Shown here: piece by piece, positions 1 to 20,700 of the stretch
Layout of the letters: each line of letters starts with the position of its first letter
Numbering within the stretch: position 1 is the first letter of the stretch
Origin: Ascaris suum
Lineage: Eukaryota; Nematoda; Chromadorea; Rhabditida; Ascarididae
Assembly: GCA_013433145.1 (NCBI GenBank)
Contig: CM024169.1
Location: forward strand, 9,742,817-9,806,816
DNA: 64,000 nucleotides
Direction: 5' to 3'
Translations under genes and position numbers: made by a program
Notes under the pieces: model-generated
Database searches by the model: none
What the model saw: the letters and a program-made list of their open reading frames with translations, nothing else
What the model was told of the DNA's origin: nothing

Positions 1-2036
1 GATTTTCATTCTGATATTGCATTCATCCGATGCGTGCTTGACATGAAACATAGAGGTAAGTTGGTGTCTCAAATCATTTCTTAAAGTTATGCGAGGTCGT
101 TGAACGCTGTTAGTGCTCCCTTTTTTCGCACCGTGTTGTGAGGTTACAAATTGGTATAGGTTTCTAAGCCTCTATTTAATACTGCTCAAGTTTAATCTTG
201 CTAAGTGCATATTGGCAACTTTTTTCGAAGAAGATAAGTAAATTGCCAGTGAAGATGTATGGAATGGACAATAACGTAAAGCAACAAAGTCTTTAAGCAG
301 CTGAAGAAACCTTGACGAATTTAGCCAACGTGAAAAGTATTATTAGCGCTTCGTTTTTACTTCTACAACCTTGTGGCCCAGATTGAGCAGATTTTGGTTG
401 ACTTTAGTGCGGTGTTTGATGCTTTGCTTCTCCTTTCTCCATTCGCCCATTGTTCGTCGTGCTTCGATACCCTCTCGAAGAAAGCGAATGAATGAACGAG
501 GCAACTGAGTCGGTAATAAAGCATTCAACAGTGTTACCATATGTAAGGAATCGAACGACTGTGGAGAGCGATCAGCAGTGAAGCACCACAGACAGCAACG
601 AGGAGTGAGGAGGGACCTATGAGGGGTGCAACTAGAGGAATTCGGTCCTTGGAATACCAATGACTTCTTTATTGTCGTCACTGCAATTTTAGCATGTATG
701 CGGGGACAAGCTCTGTCTTGAAGAATTTCATGGCGAAGGTTTGGCGCAGTGCCAGCAGAAATCATTTACGCTTTTGTAAATATTCAATGAAATTATCGGA
801 ACAATACAGGTATTGGCTCTGTTCGTCTTCTTACCGCCTTTTGACTGATATATTAAATGCAAATTTCGCTTAATAGCTCCTCGCAAAACTACAGGAAGGA
901 TTTGTGCACTGTCTCTGTTTCTGTCTCTCTCTCTGTCTCCACTTATTCATTCTCTTTCCGTTCTGTTTTCTCTCATTCTCTCTTCTATATGGCCTTTATC
1001 ACTTCCCTAATTTCCGTTCTTTTCATATCCTGTTTTTCAATAATTTTGGAATTTTCCGCGAAAACTTCTAAAACTCCGAATTCACTCCCATTTATTGTAG
1101 ATGATTGAAAAGCTGACTGGAATAAGATGTGCCTTAATTATCGCTTACACTATTATCGCAGCAAACTATCACACCTGCGATACGATGCAGTTAAATTTTT
1201 GAGTTGCACAATCGCAGCGGTTCTTCCACTGTGCCATTATTCACATGGATGCGTTTCATTTGCTGTGCCCAACAAACGAATGTTTATATTTGTGGATCCG
1301 TTATAAAGCTCAGTGAGCGAGAGTGTCTCATTTATTGACGAAGAAGCTGAGCAGGGACACTTCTGTGAATGCGCATTTATCTCAGCGATTCTTTTTGTTT
1401 TTTTGGGTGATGGTCAGTTTTTTTCAATAATTTTCGTTTACATTTTCGATCGGGTCTTAAAGAGATGTCGGCTGAATTCTTTGTGAAGAGTGCAGAGAGC
1501 GTAATCTCAAACGCCGTTAATGGTTTATGAAGTTGCTCATTGTTGCCTCGCATTCGTTGGAGATTCTTCAGTTTAATTTGGGTTGTAATTACGGGAAGAG
1601 GGCAACTCCTCACTTTTTATTGTAATTGGGTCACTTCAATTGCACTTCTTGTTTGAAGCAGAAAAATTAGAGTTTGGGTGCACATAACGGAATGTATTCT
1701 TCAAGTGGGTATATCTCGCCTATCAAATGCCTCACAAGAGGAGTAATTGGGATAAATCGCTGCACAAATGTGCAATCCTCGACTCTTAATGAGATTTAAG
1801 TGAATTGAGGATTATCGTTAGCGTTGTCTTTGCTTTTTTTTAGCTTTGCAGATGTTTTCTTTCATATTTGCATAAGTGGGTGGCATTTTTAAAGAGTGCA
1901 GATTATTGAGAATTTCGATCTGGTTGAGAGGTTTTCAATAGAGTCATATTTAGAAGATATGAATGTCGAATATTCTATACCACATTTTTGATACGAGATA
2001 TTCATCGCTTTCATTTAACGGTGGCTTTTGCTTAAG
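1..2036. other. No confident gene; probably intron of the cnnm gene
   Basis: No exon in this stretch can be matched to the CBS domain that should precede the first recognised CNNM exon. I looked for the conserved Thr-Leu-Glu-Asp region and did not find it, so the stretch is most likely a long intron. A GTAAG sequence at 56-60 follows one open frame from the window edge, but its phase (1) does not fit the next exon, which needs phase 0. It may be chance. Confidence 0.5.
909..988 (+). repeat. CT-rich pyrimidine tract
   Basis: About 80 bases are almost all C and T, with runs of CTCT and CTGT (for example around 920-935). This is low-complexity DNA. The open frame across it encodes only a Ser/Val/Phe-rich run and is not taken as a gene. 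Confidence 0.7.
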
Positions 2037-7103
<5,067 letters not shown>

Positions 7104-7105
<2 letters not shown>

Positions 7106-7109
7106 TAAA
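7104..7109 (+). promoter_or_regulatory. Polyadenylation signal AATAAA overlapping a stop codon
   Basis: The TAA at 7103-7105, which ends the proposed last CNNM exon, overlaps a perfect AATAAA by two bases. This supports 7046-7105 as a terminal exon with a very short 3' UTR. Confidence 0.5.
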
Positions 7110-7114
7110 ATTAG

Positions 7115-7189
7115 CTAAAGGAACGGCGTTTGAGTAGATATTCGCATCGAGTAAAGAGTGACGTGAAATATGAAGCATTGCACGGGTCG
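7115..7189 (+). CDS. Candidate internal exon, unknown gene
   Basis: Twenty-five codons are open between an AAAATTAG acceptor-like site and a strong GTAAGT donor at 7190, in phase 0 at both ends. The peptide is basic, with the ending SDVKYEALHGS. It starts only six bases after the AATAAA signal of the CNNM gene, so it would have to be an alternative CNNM 3' exon or part of another transcript. No homology is recognised. It may be chance. Confidence 0.22.
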
Positions 7190-10100
7190 GTAAGTGCAGT
7201 CGAATGAGTGGTCGATAGTTTTCTTTATTCCAAATTTTCGTCAGTGTTTCAAAATACTCATGTGCACCTCAGAAGCTTTCCATATTTGTGCTTATTGCAG
7301 CAACCATAACAAAAGTGCGAAGTGTGCGAAGCTTTGTATGAGCAGCGCTTTTCACATTTAATCGCCTAGCATAATTGCACTGTTTATTGCAACCATCACA
7401 TTAATTTTCTAGCCTGCATGTTTATTGTTTGCACTACACGACACCTGCGTTTGCGTGCTTTCATTCTCTAACTCATCGTCTTCCTCCTTTTTTGTTTGAT
7501 TGCGGATTTCAGCGCTGATCCTTAGTGAAATTTCCCACTTCAGAGTGGAAGCATTGCACCACTTAGACTTGAGGAAATGATCGCGACTTTGAGGGTATTT
7601 GGGGAGAGGTTGATATTCTCATCTCTAATACTTCACTGTTTTGCTCCTGTATACTTACAATTTCCTAGAGTTGCTCATCTAGCAGCAACAAATTGTTTGT
7701 GATGAAAGTTTTTGAGGTTTATGTCGTGGCAGCTAAGGGACTTATCCATGTGGAGTTTGTCGCGCAGTGGTAATGCTATGGCTTCATGCCATAGAGTTTT
7801 GATAGCGGGATTGCTAAACCGATAAAACCATCGCTATTTGTATTGCCGGCTGGTGTATTGTTTCCGCCGAACTGGTCATGTTAGGCAGTATGTATGTCTG
7901 AATATGATTTTGTTTGCGGTGTCTTTTGAGGGTCCTCCTTTCTTCTGCACGTTTATTGAGCTGAAAAAAAAACTTGAGTTGCAGTAGAAATTAGTAAAGC
8001 GGATCATGTGTAATTTTTGAGGGCCTGTTGCTTTTTTTATTCGGCAAGATTTGGCCTGAAAGGCCACTAGAAAATGTTGAAGTGGCAAATTGAGGGGAGA
8101 GCAATGTGTGATGCAATCGGATCAGTGAAATCACTAACGAATTAATTAAAAGCAACTATTTTGTTTAATGAAAGCCTAAGGTGAGGTTGTTGTGATGAGC
8201 TGATTGTGGAGGGAAGTGCTTTTACCGACCCGTCGCTATTGCTGTTCATTGCATTTTGCAGCAGTTGAGGTTATTTTTAAAGCTTCTACTTCCCACGTGG
8301 TATAAACTTGTGTTGCTTTTGCATTGTGAGAATGAATTTCACATTGTTGCCAACCATACAGAAATGCTGCAAGTTTTTCGAAACTTCTTTCGTGACAGTC
8401 GCAGTTGTAGTGACCATATCGTTGCTTGTTGCACGACGTGCTCTCCTACTTTTCCTTTTAAGTAACTAATTTCTGTGGAGGGAAATAACCAAACACATTT
8501 GCTACGACACTTTCGAAATTATTTCTCCTCAAATCCGGAAGTGGTGGTATTTTTTGATTCTTTTAGCACCCTCTTTATGCTGTTTTTTCCATAATGCCGT
8601 TACATCGTTCAAAGTGTTTTGCTGTTTTATTGGAAATTTGCTGCTTGGGTGGACTGTTTGTTTGCAGTCAACGAAATCTGCACACTCTTTGCTGTGAATT
8701 CTCATGGATTGTCCTCGTTTTCATCTAGCCAAAGTTGGGTGTATGGTTATTTTGTTCATTAGAATTTTTCAAGTTCGTCACTGCCACTTTTTTGGGAAAA
8801 ATTTGCTTCTAACCATTCAGTGTGAAGCAACAGAGACAGTTAAAAGCACTGAGTGATTTGGACGTTTCTACGGGAAAATGTTGCGTTAATCTGTGGTAGA
8901 AGGTTACCTATTAGTTGCTCTAATCGTTGCTTAACGTAACTCTTTCATAACAAAGGAAAAAGTCGATGAAGAGAGGTGTTCGAGAAAGGGGATCAAAATA
9001 ATGGCTTTCAACTTCGGTCCCATATTGTTCAAGCGTTTTAGGCGTTGAGCTATGCATGGAGTGTGCATATCTTTTGTGACTTAATTGCTAGCTTAATGTG
9101 GAAGGAGGTTTCCACTTCTCATACTTGTTGTGCTTGCCGAGACCTTGTATATTGTTTAGTTGCGTGGTTGCTAGTAGCAACATTCTTCGTTCTTGTTGCT
9201 TAGTTGGCTGTTTTTTGTTGTGCTTGCCACTTATGCGCACGCTCAGTCCGGTGTAATGACGTCAGGATAACGGCCTGATTCATTTTGGAGTTTCCCTTTT
9301 TCCACTTGTTGTGAGGAATGGGATATCGACGCTGTTAACTTTTATGAGACGTCATTCGACTGGCATGAACATCCGGCTTGCAGTTGTTCTCGTTTTCTCA
9401 GCTGGGCGTCATCATACAACACTGAAATATTTGGATTTCATCCTCGCAGCCAGTGCTTGCCACTATCTTTTGTTTGGCTTTTTTGTATTCACTGAGTGAA
9501 ATTGAACTCGTTTCGCATTTATGTTTATGGCTGTCATGGCTGTTCATTCATAGCCGTAGGGAGATCTATTCGGTTGGCACGTACAGGTGATTTTTCAGCC
9601 GACAAAACGGCGACATATCCTGTAGAGTTGACATTTCGTATGAAAGAGAATCTTTATGGTTTGAGTGGACTGTATCTTAATGCGCAGTAATTCTTTGCCT
9701 AGTCATGCGCATTGAAAAGTATTTAATTTTATTGATATGCAGCTATCCGTATTCCTTTTATGGGTGTTTTCAGTTATGATTTGACTCGGAGGAAACTATG
9801 GCTAATGCTTGCGAAGCTTTCTAAATAATTTTTTGGCGAGTAATCTCCACGTTGATTGCTTTTGCGGAATGCAAAACTAAGGTCACTGAACTTTCGGGTG
9901 GACTGTTCAACGACTTGTTTGTCGTTAAGGATTCATTAATTGCCGTATCATTAGTGGCGATTTCTTGAGGGGACCAGAGTTATATGCTGGTAATCCAAAT
10001 AGCTTCTTGTAAGTGCTTTCTCTTACTCAGATGAGTTCTAATGCTTCATTGAGAGTCTTGAGGAGGAATTAAATGCGTTGGAGAACTGAACTGCTAGCAT

Positions 10101-13100
10101 GAGGTGTCAGGCAAGTGTGCGTGAATAGCAAATTTTCTTAGCATGCGCGAAAATTCTTCGATCGCAGTTGTTGTTGTTTTTTTTGTCGATTTTTTTAGTG
10201 AGCATTGTGGACAAGTTCAGTGGCGAGGTCGTTAGTATTTTTTATATGCGAATATAAGGTTCGTAGTGCCTTAGAAAGGTGAAGGGAACGTTCAACAAAA
10301 GAGCAGTTTTGCTGCTTCCTACATTAGGCCTTAGCATTTGTTAGTAATTGTCTGCGCGGTTGTTTTGAAATCGCAGGTTTTTCCATATTTAGTGGTCATT
10401 TAATTAGACTTCAGTTGTGATCAGTCTTACTCGGTGCTTGCGTCGACTGTTAGTCAATTATTGGTTTATAGTTGTTTCTGAAGCCTCATTCAGACAAGGC
10501 ATCCCCTTTATTAGACGCGATAGGTCAACTCCAAGCATTTGCACATAATTTGCTCTTTTTTGCAAATTTCAAAAATTTTTTGAAGCCCGTTTGCCTTAAT
10601 GCCCTTATCGTTGCTCATTTGCAGTGATGTAATTATGGATGTATTGATGAATTTTATTATTGCATAATAATTTCACTTCTTAACTGCTTTCGTTTGCTAA
10701 CACGCTTCACAGCGCATTCACCGTGAACGTTCCATCTCAAACATTTAAGTAGTGTCATAGGCACAGCTCATGCTTTCTTTCTGTTAACATCGGGGGTGCT
10801 ATTTTTTAATGTGGTCCATCTTTATTTGTTCTCGAGGAATGGGTTTAAGATGAGAGATTGACTCACTAATTGTTTTCTTTAGGAACTAGTTCTGTGTCGT
10901 CATGAGTAAAAAATATTATATATTTAGCATTTTTGTTCCTCTTTTAGCGATGTTCTCGTACTGATGCTTGTTTGACCAACAGTGCGGTACGTGCTTTATA
11001 GGCATTCATATGATTGCGGGTTTGGGAGAAAATTAGAGATTGTCAGGAATGAGGAGCCCGGCCTACTATTATTTTGCCGAGCAATGAACTAGGAAGAGGT
11101 GGAAAAGCTAGAAAGGGCTTCACACTGATGAACAGGAATATCCGGGGGTTTAAAATGCGAATCAAAGCTTCTTTTCTTATGGTTCCTTCAAATTGCAGTT
11201 TAGTGGTTGCTTCTTTTGCGGTCTTCATTGCTCAGAGTGCGCAGATTTCGCTTTTTTGCCCTAACGATGTGAGAAAAAGAGTCGGACCAATCCGCACCAC
11301 AATAATCGTCATCTTCGATTTCAACTGCGTTCATTTGTTGTAAATTTTGAACGGTTGTCATCCCAGCAATGTCGATGAGCACGTGCGAATGTCCAAGGCG
11401 GCAGCATCTTGTTTCGTTTTATGCCGTTGAGGGTGGCAACCGTGCAAGGTTTGCAATGTTTGAACGAAAAGGGTGATCACCGAGGTGGAGGCACGCAAAA
11501 AAATCGTATTTTGATACGATTGAGATTTACACATTTTGAACAGTGCAAGCCTCAATTATTTCGGTTTTTAGAGCTCAATTAGAGCACAAAATTCTTGTTA
11601 GGAATCGCACTTGGCGAAGTGCACCTAAAGTTCGTCTTTACAGTCCCTTCTTTGTATCGTTCGGTTGTGCAATGCTTTATTGGGATTGAGAAGAGAGTGA
11701 CAGAGGCAATAAATGGGACAGGTCGTAGATGCAGATATCCGTGCACTGTCTACCTGATTCTTGGCTTTGAGAGGAGAAGAGAAGGAGGAAAATGAACATT
11801 TAAATGTTTTTAATATAAAGTATTAAGCACAGTTAATGGTTTGTAGAAATTTTTTATAAAGCCACTCTTCCTTAGTTGACCGTTATCCTCTCAGATTTTA
11901 ATTATTTGTGCGTTACCACCTCGGATGAGTTCTTATGATGGCATCACAGCGAGCGTATGTCGAAATCCTTCTCCTTCATTCGCACATTCTTTTCAAACAT
12001 GAATGGTAACAGTTATTCTGAAAAAGAGTATAAATATTACTTCTGTAATTTGTCGAAGTGATATTTCAAGTTTTCGTTCTTAGCGATTCGCAGTGATATC
12101 GGTGATTGCCCTCACCGATATCGTTCACTGCGTTGACTCACCAATTTTCGACTTTCATTGTGCACCTACACAGAAAGTAATGTTTTTATTTACGCCGTCC
12201 CAAATTCATATATATGTTTGGAACTATTCTCTAGCGGCTTATTGTTGCAAAGGTTTCGCACATCAATCAGCCAATACAATCCAGCTGAGCTACATCATCA
12301 AATCCTTCATGTTTACGAAAGAACTTGGCAGTTCAGGGTGGTTTAAAAGTTCGTTAATTTGGCGGATATGGTGAATTTCTAGAGTGAATGAATGAGGAAT
12401 CTGCGTGCAAATGTAGTTCTTACTAATCTGACCAAACCTGACTCCCATGCTTTTCGTATAGACTCCCATTCATGTTTGGGCATTCTGCTGCATATTAAGG
12501 GATCTTAACATCCTTGATAGTTATTATTATAAATTATTATTATAGGATAGGATAAAAAGATCATTATTACAAAGTTACAAATATCCCTGAAAAAAGTCAC
12601 AAATTATCAGCTTCACCAAACCTTATGTCGCAAAACTCTTTGCTGGAAATGCGGGATCTAAAGGAGACAAGCATCAACGACGAATTGCTTGCACGATTTA
12701 TCTGAGAAATATCTGCACAAACCGACGATTACTTTCGATTTGAAACGGTGAAAATGTCACGAAAGCATTTTGCAACAACCTCTTTACTCAAAACCAAACG
12801 AATCATTCATGTAGAATTGCAAAGTCTAGAAAATTGTCCGTTCAAAGCTGTAAAATCCAGAAGGTCATCTGCACGATATGAGACAATCTTCCCACTGGCT
12901 GTCTGCTGAAAATATCAGCGTCATCTGGCAAATTGTCTACTTGAAACTATGATGCTTGCAAGTCAGCAATTATCGCAGAATTTCTATTTGATGTTTGTTG
13001 TTAGTAATTAAGATTCTCGAAGGGAATGTGCTTTTTAATTGATCGCCTAATTAATTAATCGACGGCAATATCATAAGAAATTTCAAACGCTTTAAGCAAG

Positions 13101-13156
13101 AGGGTTGTTTATATGTGTAGTACTTTCAAAATAAAGCTGATTTCAGAGCGTTACCT
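7190..13156. other. No assigned gene (about 6 kb)
   Basis: The + strand is visibly rich in T and G through this stretch. Open frames are short, and none shows a recognisable domain or a convincing acceptor-to-donor structure. An acidic - strand frame around 11200-11380 is the most protein-like segment, but it has no clear splice sites. Given the T-rich skew, this may be intron of a + strand transcript. Confidence 0.4.
12089..12132. repeat. Imperfect inverted repeat / hairpin
   Basis: The left arm (12089-12105) pairs with the right arm (12112-12132) over CGCAGTG and ATATCGGTGA. A four-base bulge in the right arm separates the two paired blocks, and the loop is about six bases. The stem of about 17 pairs is stronger than expected by chance in AT-rich DNA. 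Confidence 0.65.
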
Positions 13157-13243
13157 TTATTGGCTGATGATGGGAGCACCGTCGCGACGGGTGTTGGGGA
13201 GAAAGCGCTCTCGAGAGGCAGCCTTGATGAGCGCTCGCTTCTG
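13157..13243 (-). CDS. Terminal exon of an unidentified, codon-optimised gene
   Basis: Read on the - strand after a TGCCCAG acceptor, 28 codons run to TAA at 13157-13159. They use the optimal codons of highly expressed nematode genes (AAG, CTC, ATC, GCC, CGT, AAC, ACC, GGT), unlike anything around them. The peptide is basic, with RALIKAASRERFL and the ending DGAPIISQ. The stop codon lies inside CAATAAAG, so an AATAAA signal overlaps it. An in-frame stop lies just upstream of the acceptor, which fits a spliced terminal exon. I cannot name the protein, and no further exon with this codon bias was seen at higher coordinates. It could be a real last exon after a large intron or a retrocopy fragment. 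Confidence 0.45.
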   Translation of the reverse strand, partial: QKRALIKAASRERFLPNTRRDGAPIISQ

Positions 13244-13801
13244 CTGGGCAGTAAGCCGAATTCACCCCTCGCAACGCCGCAGGTTTCACCGTTTAACTCA
13301 TTCACTTTGTTTCTGGTAATAGTATGAGCATATGTGGTATTTTCATTTCTTAGTCAACACGATCGTCTTCAAAAGTCTTTACTGTCTTCGGTTTGGTCTT
13401 TAAGCGTTACTTTATGAATTACTTGTTTCAACTGTTACGAAAGCAGGTGCAACTATTTCTGCCGTAAGGAGGGAGGAAGTATGTTGAGGTGGAACTTCTT
13501 CCACACTTATTAAGCATCGGTTAGAGCGTGCGTCGCATGATAGTAACATGAGGTTAAGAATACTACATGATGAGCTGCAACATCAAAATTTAACCCTTTT
13601 GCTTGCACGGAAGGTATGCTACCTTGTTTGCCAGAATTTACGTCTGTCTTAGGTCATTTAGAAGAGAGATAATTTGTCAGTAGATAAGCTACCTGGAGTA
13701 TCCTTATGAAATAAACTAATAACACTGATACCTTAATGACAACATTTCTAATTTGCTCTTGATAGCGCTGCGTTACCGTTGATGTTTGGATGTGCGTTCA
13801 G

Positions 13802-13877
13802 GCAAAATTCACATGTTGGCAGATTTTTCAAAGCGTTGATACTGCATCGATGGTAAAACAGTTGAAACAACTGTTCA
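13802..13877 (+). CDS. Candidate internal exon, unknown gene
   Basis: Twenty-five codons plus one base are open between a TGCGTTCAG acceptor and a GTAAGT donor, both good nematode splice sites. The peptide contains FQSVDTASMVKQLKQLF, which could form an amphipathic helix. Phase in is 0 and phase out is 1. Neighbouring exons and family are not recognised. Confidence 0.33.
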
Positions 13878-17330
<3,453 letters not shown>

Positions 17331-17429
17331 GTGTCACAGCTTCGTAGAATGTTTATTGTAAGAGAGGGGGAGAATGGAGGGGACAGTAAAGGCGTTTATT
17401 CAAAAAAGGTTGGGAAGTTTCGTCGTCGA

Positions 17430-17735
17430 CTAATTTCCAACAAGATATTTAATGTCCCCAGTGTCAAAGTATACGCAAGATGCGTTTCTCGCGCCCTCAC
17501 TTCTCAACAAATACCTCCGTACCTTTTCCGGCAATTTTCTGCATTCCGTTTTCACGCAAAAGCGCCACACAGCGTAGGATATTTCGATTGAAATATTGAA
17601 CAACGGAGGTGTAAGCAGAGCGACGCTGCCAATCGATTTTTTTTGCGATGGTTGAATTGCAAAATGGCATTTCCATAATGCAAGGGCATTGTTACGCTGG
17701 ATTGCGGCAGCTGGTATCTGCATTCATGGCGTCGA
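17430..17735. repeat. Possible dispersed repeat remnant
   Basis: A relatively GC-rich block with overlapping open frames on both strands; on the - strand it includes KLPEKVRRYLL and YFDTGDIKYLV. It resembles a family of sequences I associate with repeats in hookworm genomes that are often annotated as hypothetical proteins. That resemblance is from memory and unverified. No splice sites or domain support a host gene here. Confidence 0.3.
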
Positions 17736-20700
17736 ATGTTTCGCATCCGCTAAAAGTATTATCCTACTTTAGTTTAACAGTGGGGCGAATCTGTTCGCGA
17801 TAACCTTCCTGAATTTGTTTGTTTGTCGCCTTACTTTGGCGGTCTTTTCGGTGGCACTAATCCCTTCCACTGCATGCTCTTCGGACTGGTTTTCCACAGG
17901 TCGCTTATCTTTTGCTGTCTCATTTGCGGGGAAGGGGACGTTGCTCGAATACTAAATAAACGAAAAACATATGATTAGTACCATATTTATGTGGTTCGAA
18001 AGGGAGGGCGGGAGGAGAAGATAAGTTATTTAATATACAGGAAAAGGTGGAGGAACTACGTAGAGGGAAGAGGCATTTTCATCTATAACTTAGTGGTATC
18101 ACTGTCAATGTGACGTCATTTTGATAGTAATTTGCAGATCCAGTCGCTTTGCTTTCAAGGTACAGTATGTTTTATTTCTATTGTAAAAGTGGTAGAAGGG
18201 ATATGTCCTTATCCGTGTTAATATAACTGGCTGTCCTATTCGTATCGCACAAATAACTGCCTCCTGCCTCCTCAGCGTGAGCCTTTTGGCGTTCGTGCTC
18301 ATCGGGTAGTTATACGTACGAATGCCCGCTTTTACAGATTTTCTTGTCTCCATTGTACTGTAATGGTCACGGAAGGGTAAATACAACTCAAGTGTTGGAG
18401 TTTATTTCTAAAAGTGAATGGGTTTTGATAGAATTAAACTGTTTTACGTGATCGAGCAAATTTCGAGAAGGAATGTGTGTTCTTGAAAAGGTATGCGGTG
18501 TGATTATGCATGCATCGTCGCCGTCTTTCCCCTTTATGCTCTTCTGTCACTTTTATCCCCGATATTCGGCATGGTGTTTGATTCTTAGCCGAATTAGGCT
18601 TACCTCCTGCAGCTGTTATTAGAAAATATTTTAAAAAAAGATTCAACATCATAGTATGAGACTTAGTTACATGTGCAATTCAGTTGATTGGGTCGATGTT
18701 TTCTCATTTGCTGAGGATGTGTGCTTGCCTGAACGATTTGTCAGCGGACGGATTATGCAAATAAATGTTCGGTCGGCAGACTGTTTTTGTTCGACCATTT
18801 AACTCTAAAGAAAATACTGGCTTATATTACAATTTCGTGTAAGCGAACCGTCGAAGAAATTCTCTCTCGAATCGTTAGAACAAGAAAAATATTGGGGAGA
18901 CAGCACTCGAATGACATTTTATCAGTCGAGAATATCACGCAAAGGTAGCTTTTGGTCAACGAATAAGGTATAACCGCTGAGCGGTGAAACGTTCTTAATC
19001 TAACTGAGATGACGAATAAATACAGCTTATTGTCGAGTCTTGTCAGCTTTTTCGGTGCTGTTCTAGTCGTTTCTCTGCTGCGAATGTTTGCATTTAATTC
19101 AGCTATTTATTTGGTGTATGAAACGAAGCTCTCATGTTGACCCACTGAATGTTTCTTATTATTTGTGTATATTGATCGGGTGAGTAAGAAGGAATTATTT
19201 CGCAATATATGAAATTCTTGGAAAGTTGACTTGCGAAGAATGCAGAATGCAACTTTATGCTAAATTGCAATTTCCAGTGCTCGAATGCAAAACATTTCCG
19301 AAATAAAGGTTGCATGAAATTCCAGCGTCGACCGATGCGTTGCTGAAAATTGGTTCGACAGAGAGGCGGGTTAAGGGGATGAGTGAACAAAGGGGAGAGG
19401 GAGCGAAGAAACGCAGTGTAGGGTTAGCAAAAATGCGTGAATAACAAAGGAAGAACTTAAATTAGTAGACACATTTGAGACCACAGAATTAAAATTGCAG
19501 AAGCATTTGAGATGCGTTGGACAATTTTTATCAAGTCTTGGCGAGCTGGAAAATATGACTTTTGAATTCAAAACAAAGAATTATCGATTTGAGAATTCTC
19601 AGCGATGAAATTCTGCCAAATATTTTTGCTAAAAGACGTGTCGGCTGTCACAGTTATGTTCTCGGCATAGATGGAATGTACTGGGTGGCGAAAATCAGAA
19701 TAGAAATGAGCGATGTTTATGAAAACTGTAACGAGAAAAGGAAATCCTCATCGAAAGGGGGATCAGCTTTATTGCCGACAGTATTGTGCATCATGACAGT
19801 TCGGGTGTTTTATTGAATGAATTTAAAGTTCATCAATTTTGTTATCGCTTTTCTACAAAAAGTAATTGTCATTCTGAGAATTTTTGCCTTCCTGATTGCT
19901 CGTTTATCCATGAAGCGCGTTCTGTGCTTTGTTCTTTTCGTCCTGCTTTGCGCAGTGTTTTTTCGATCCTGCCATATGCATTGCCCGATGTTTTGGCAGT
20001 TCACTGGCGTCGGGGACGGAGCAGGGCTAATGGCCATCACCTCTTCCAATCAGCCAACACTAGGTATATTCCATTGTCAAAGTACTTTTTTAAACTTTTT
20101 TGCAATTCTCTCGATGGCCTGCCATGGGCTGTGTCTCCTCGCCCTGTATACTGGCGGAGTGCCGCCATGTCGGGCAACCAGCCGAATAATAAAATATCGT
20201 TAGCGTTAACAAAGCGGCGGTTTGGATATGCTGGGAATAAAACAGTGTCGCTGAACACTCAACCAAAGTAGGTGGCACTTGCTACCGCCCGCAACGTATT
20301 GTGGTCCTCGCATAACCGGGTACCGCAGGCACAATCCCTAACGACGTGAGGTAACACCGAAAGGCAAACGCGACACTCAGAGAGGGCCATCGGAGGCATA
20401 ATCAACACACGCTGTGACCTGTCAAGCGACGTGCGAACGACCTGTCAAGTCGATAAAGCTTGACTAATATCGAGCGCCAGAGTCGAAAACGTTGAGCGCA
20501 TGCTTTGAGGCGGCTATTTATATGCTTTTCAACGTTGTCCTGTTCTCTAAATAATTATCACCGTAATAGATGAAAAAGGTGCTGCAAATATGCATCTGAG
20601 GACCGGGTCGAAATTTACCAAGTCTAGCCCCATTAAGACCATTTCTATGAAGGCAACACCAATAGGGACTTCACTGTGTCTTGTTATTGAAGGGCATTGA

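Noticed and set aside
12605..12720. Two competing + strand frames with protein-like peptides (one with AKLFAGNAGSKGDK)
   Set aside because: Both are about 40-50 codons, overlap in different frames, end at stops without donors and match nothing I know.
19786..20271. 161-codon + strand frame and an overlapping 128-codon frame
   Set aside because: No domain, no splice structure and two simultaneous open frames; length alone is expected occasionally in 64 kb of six-frame sequence.
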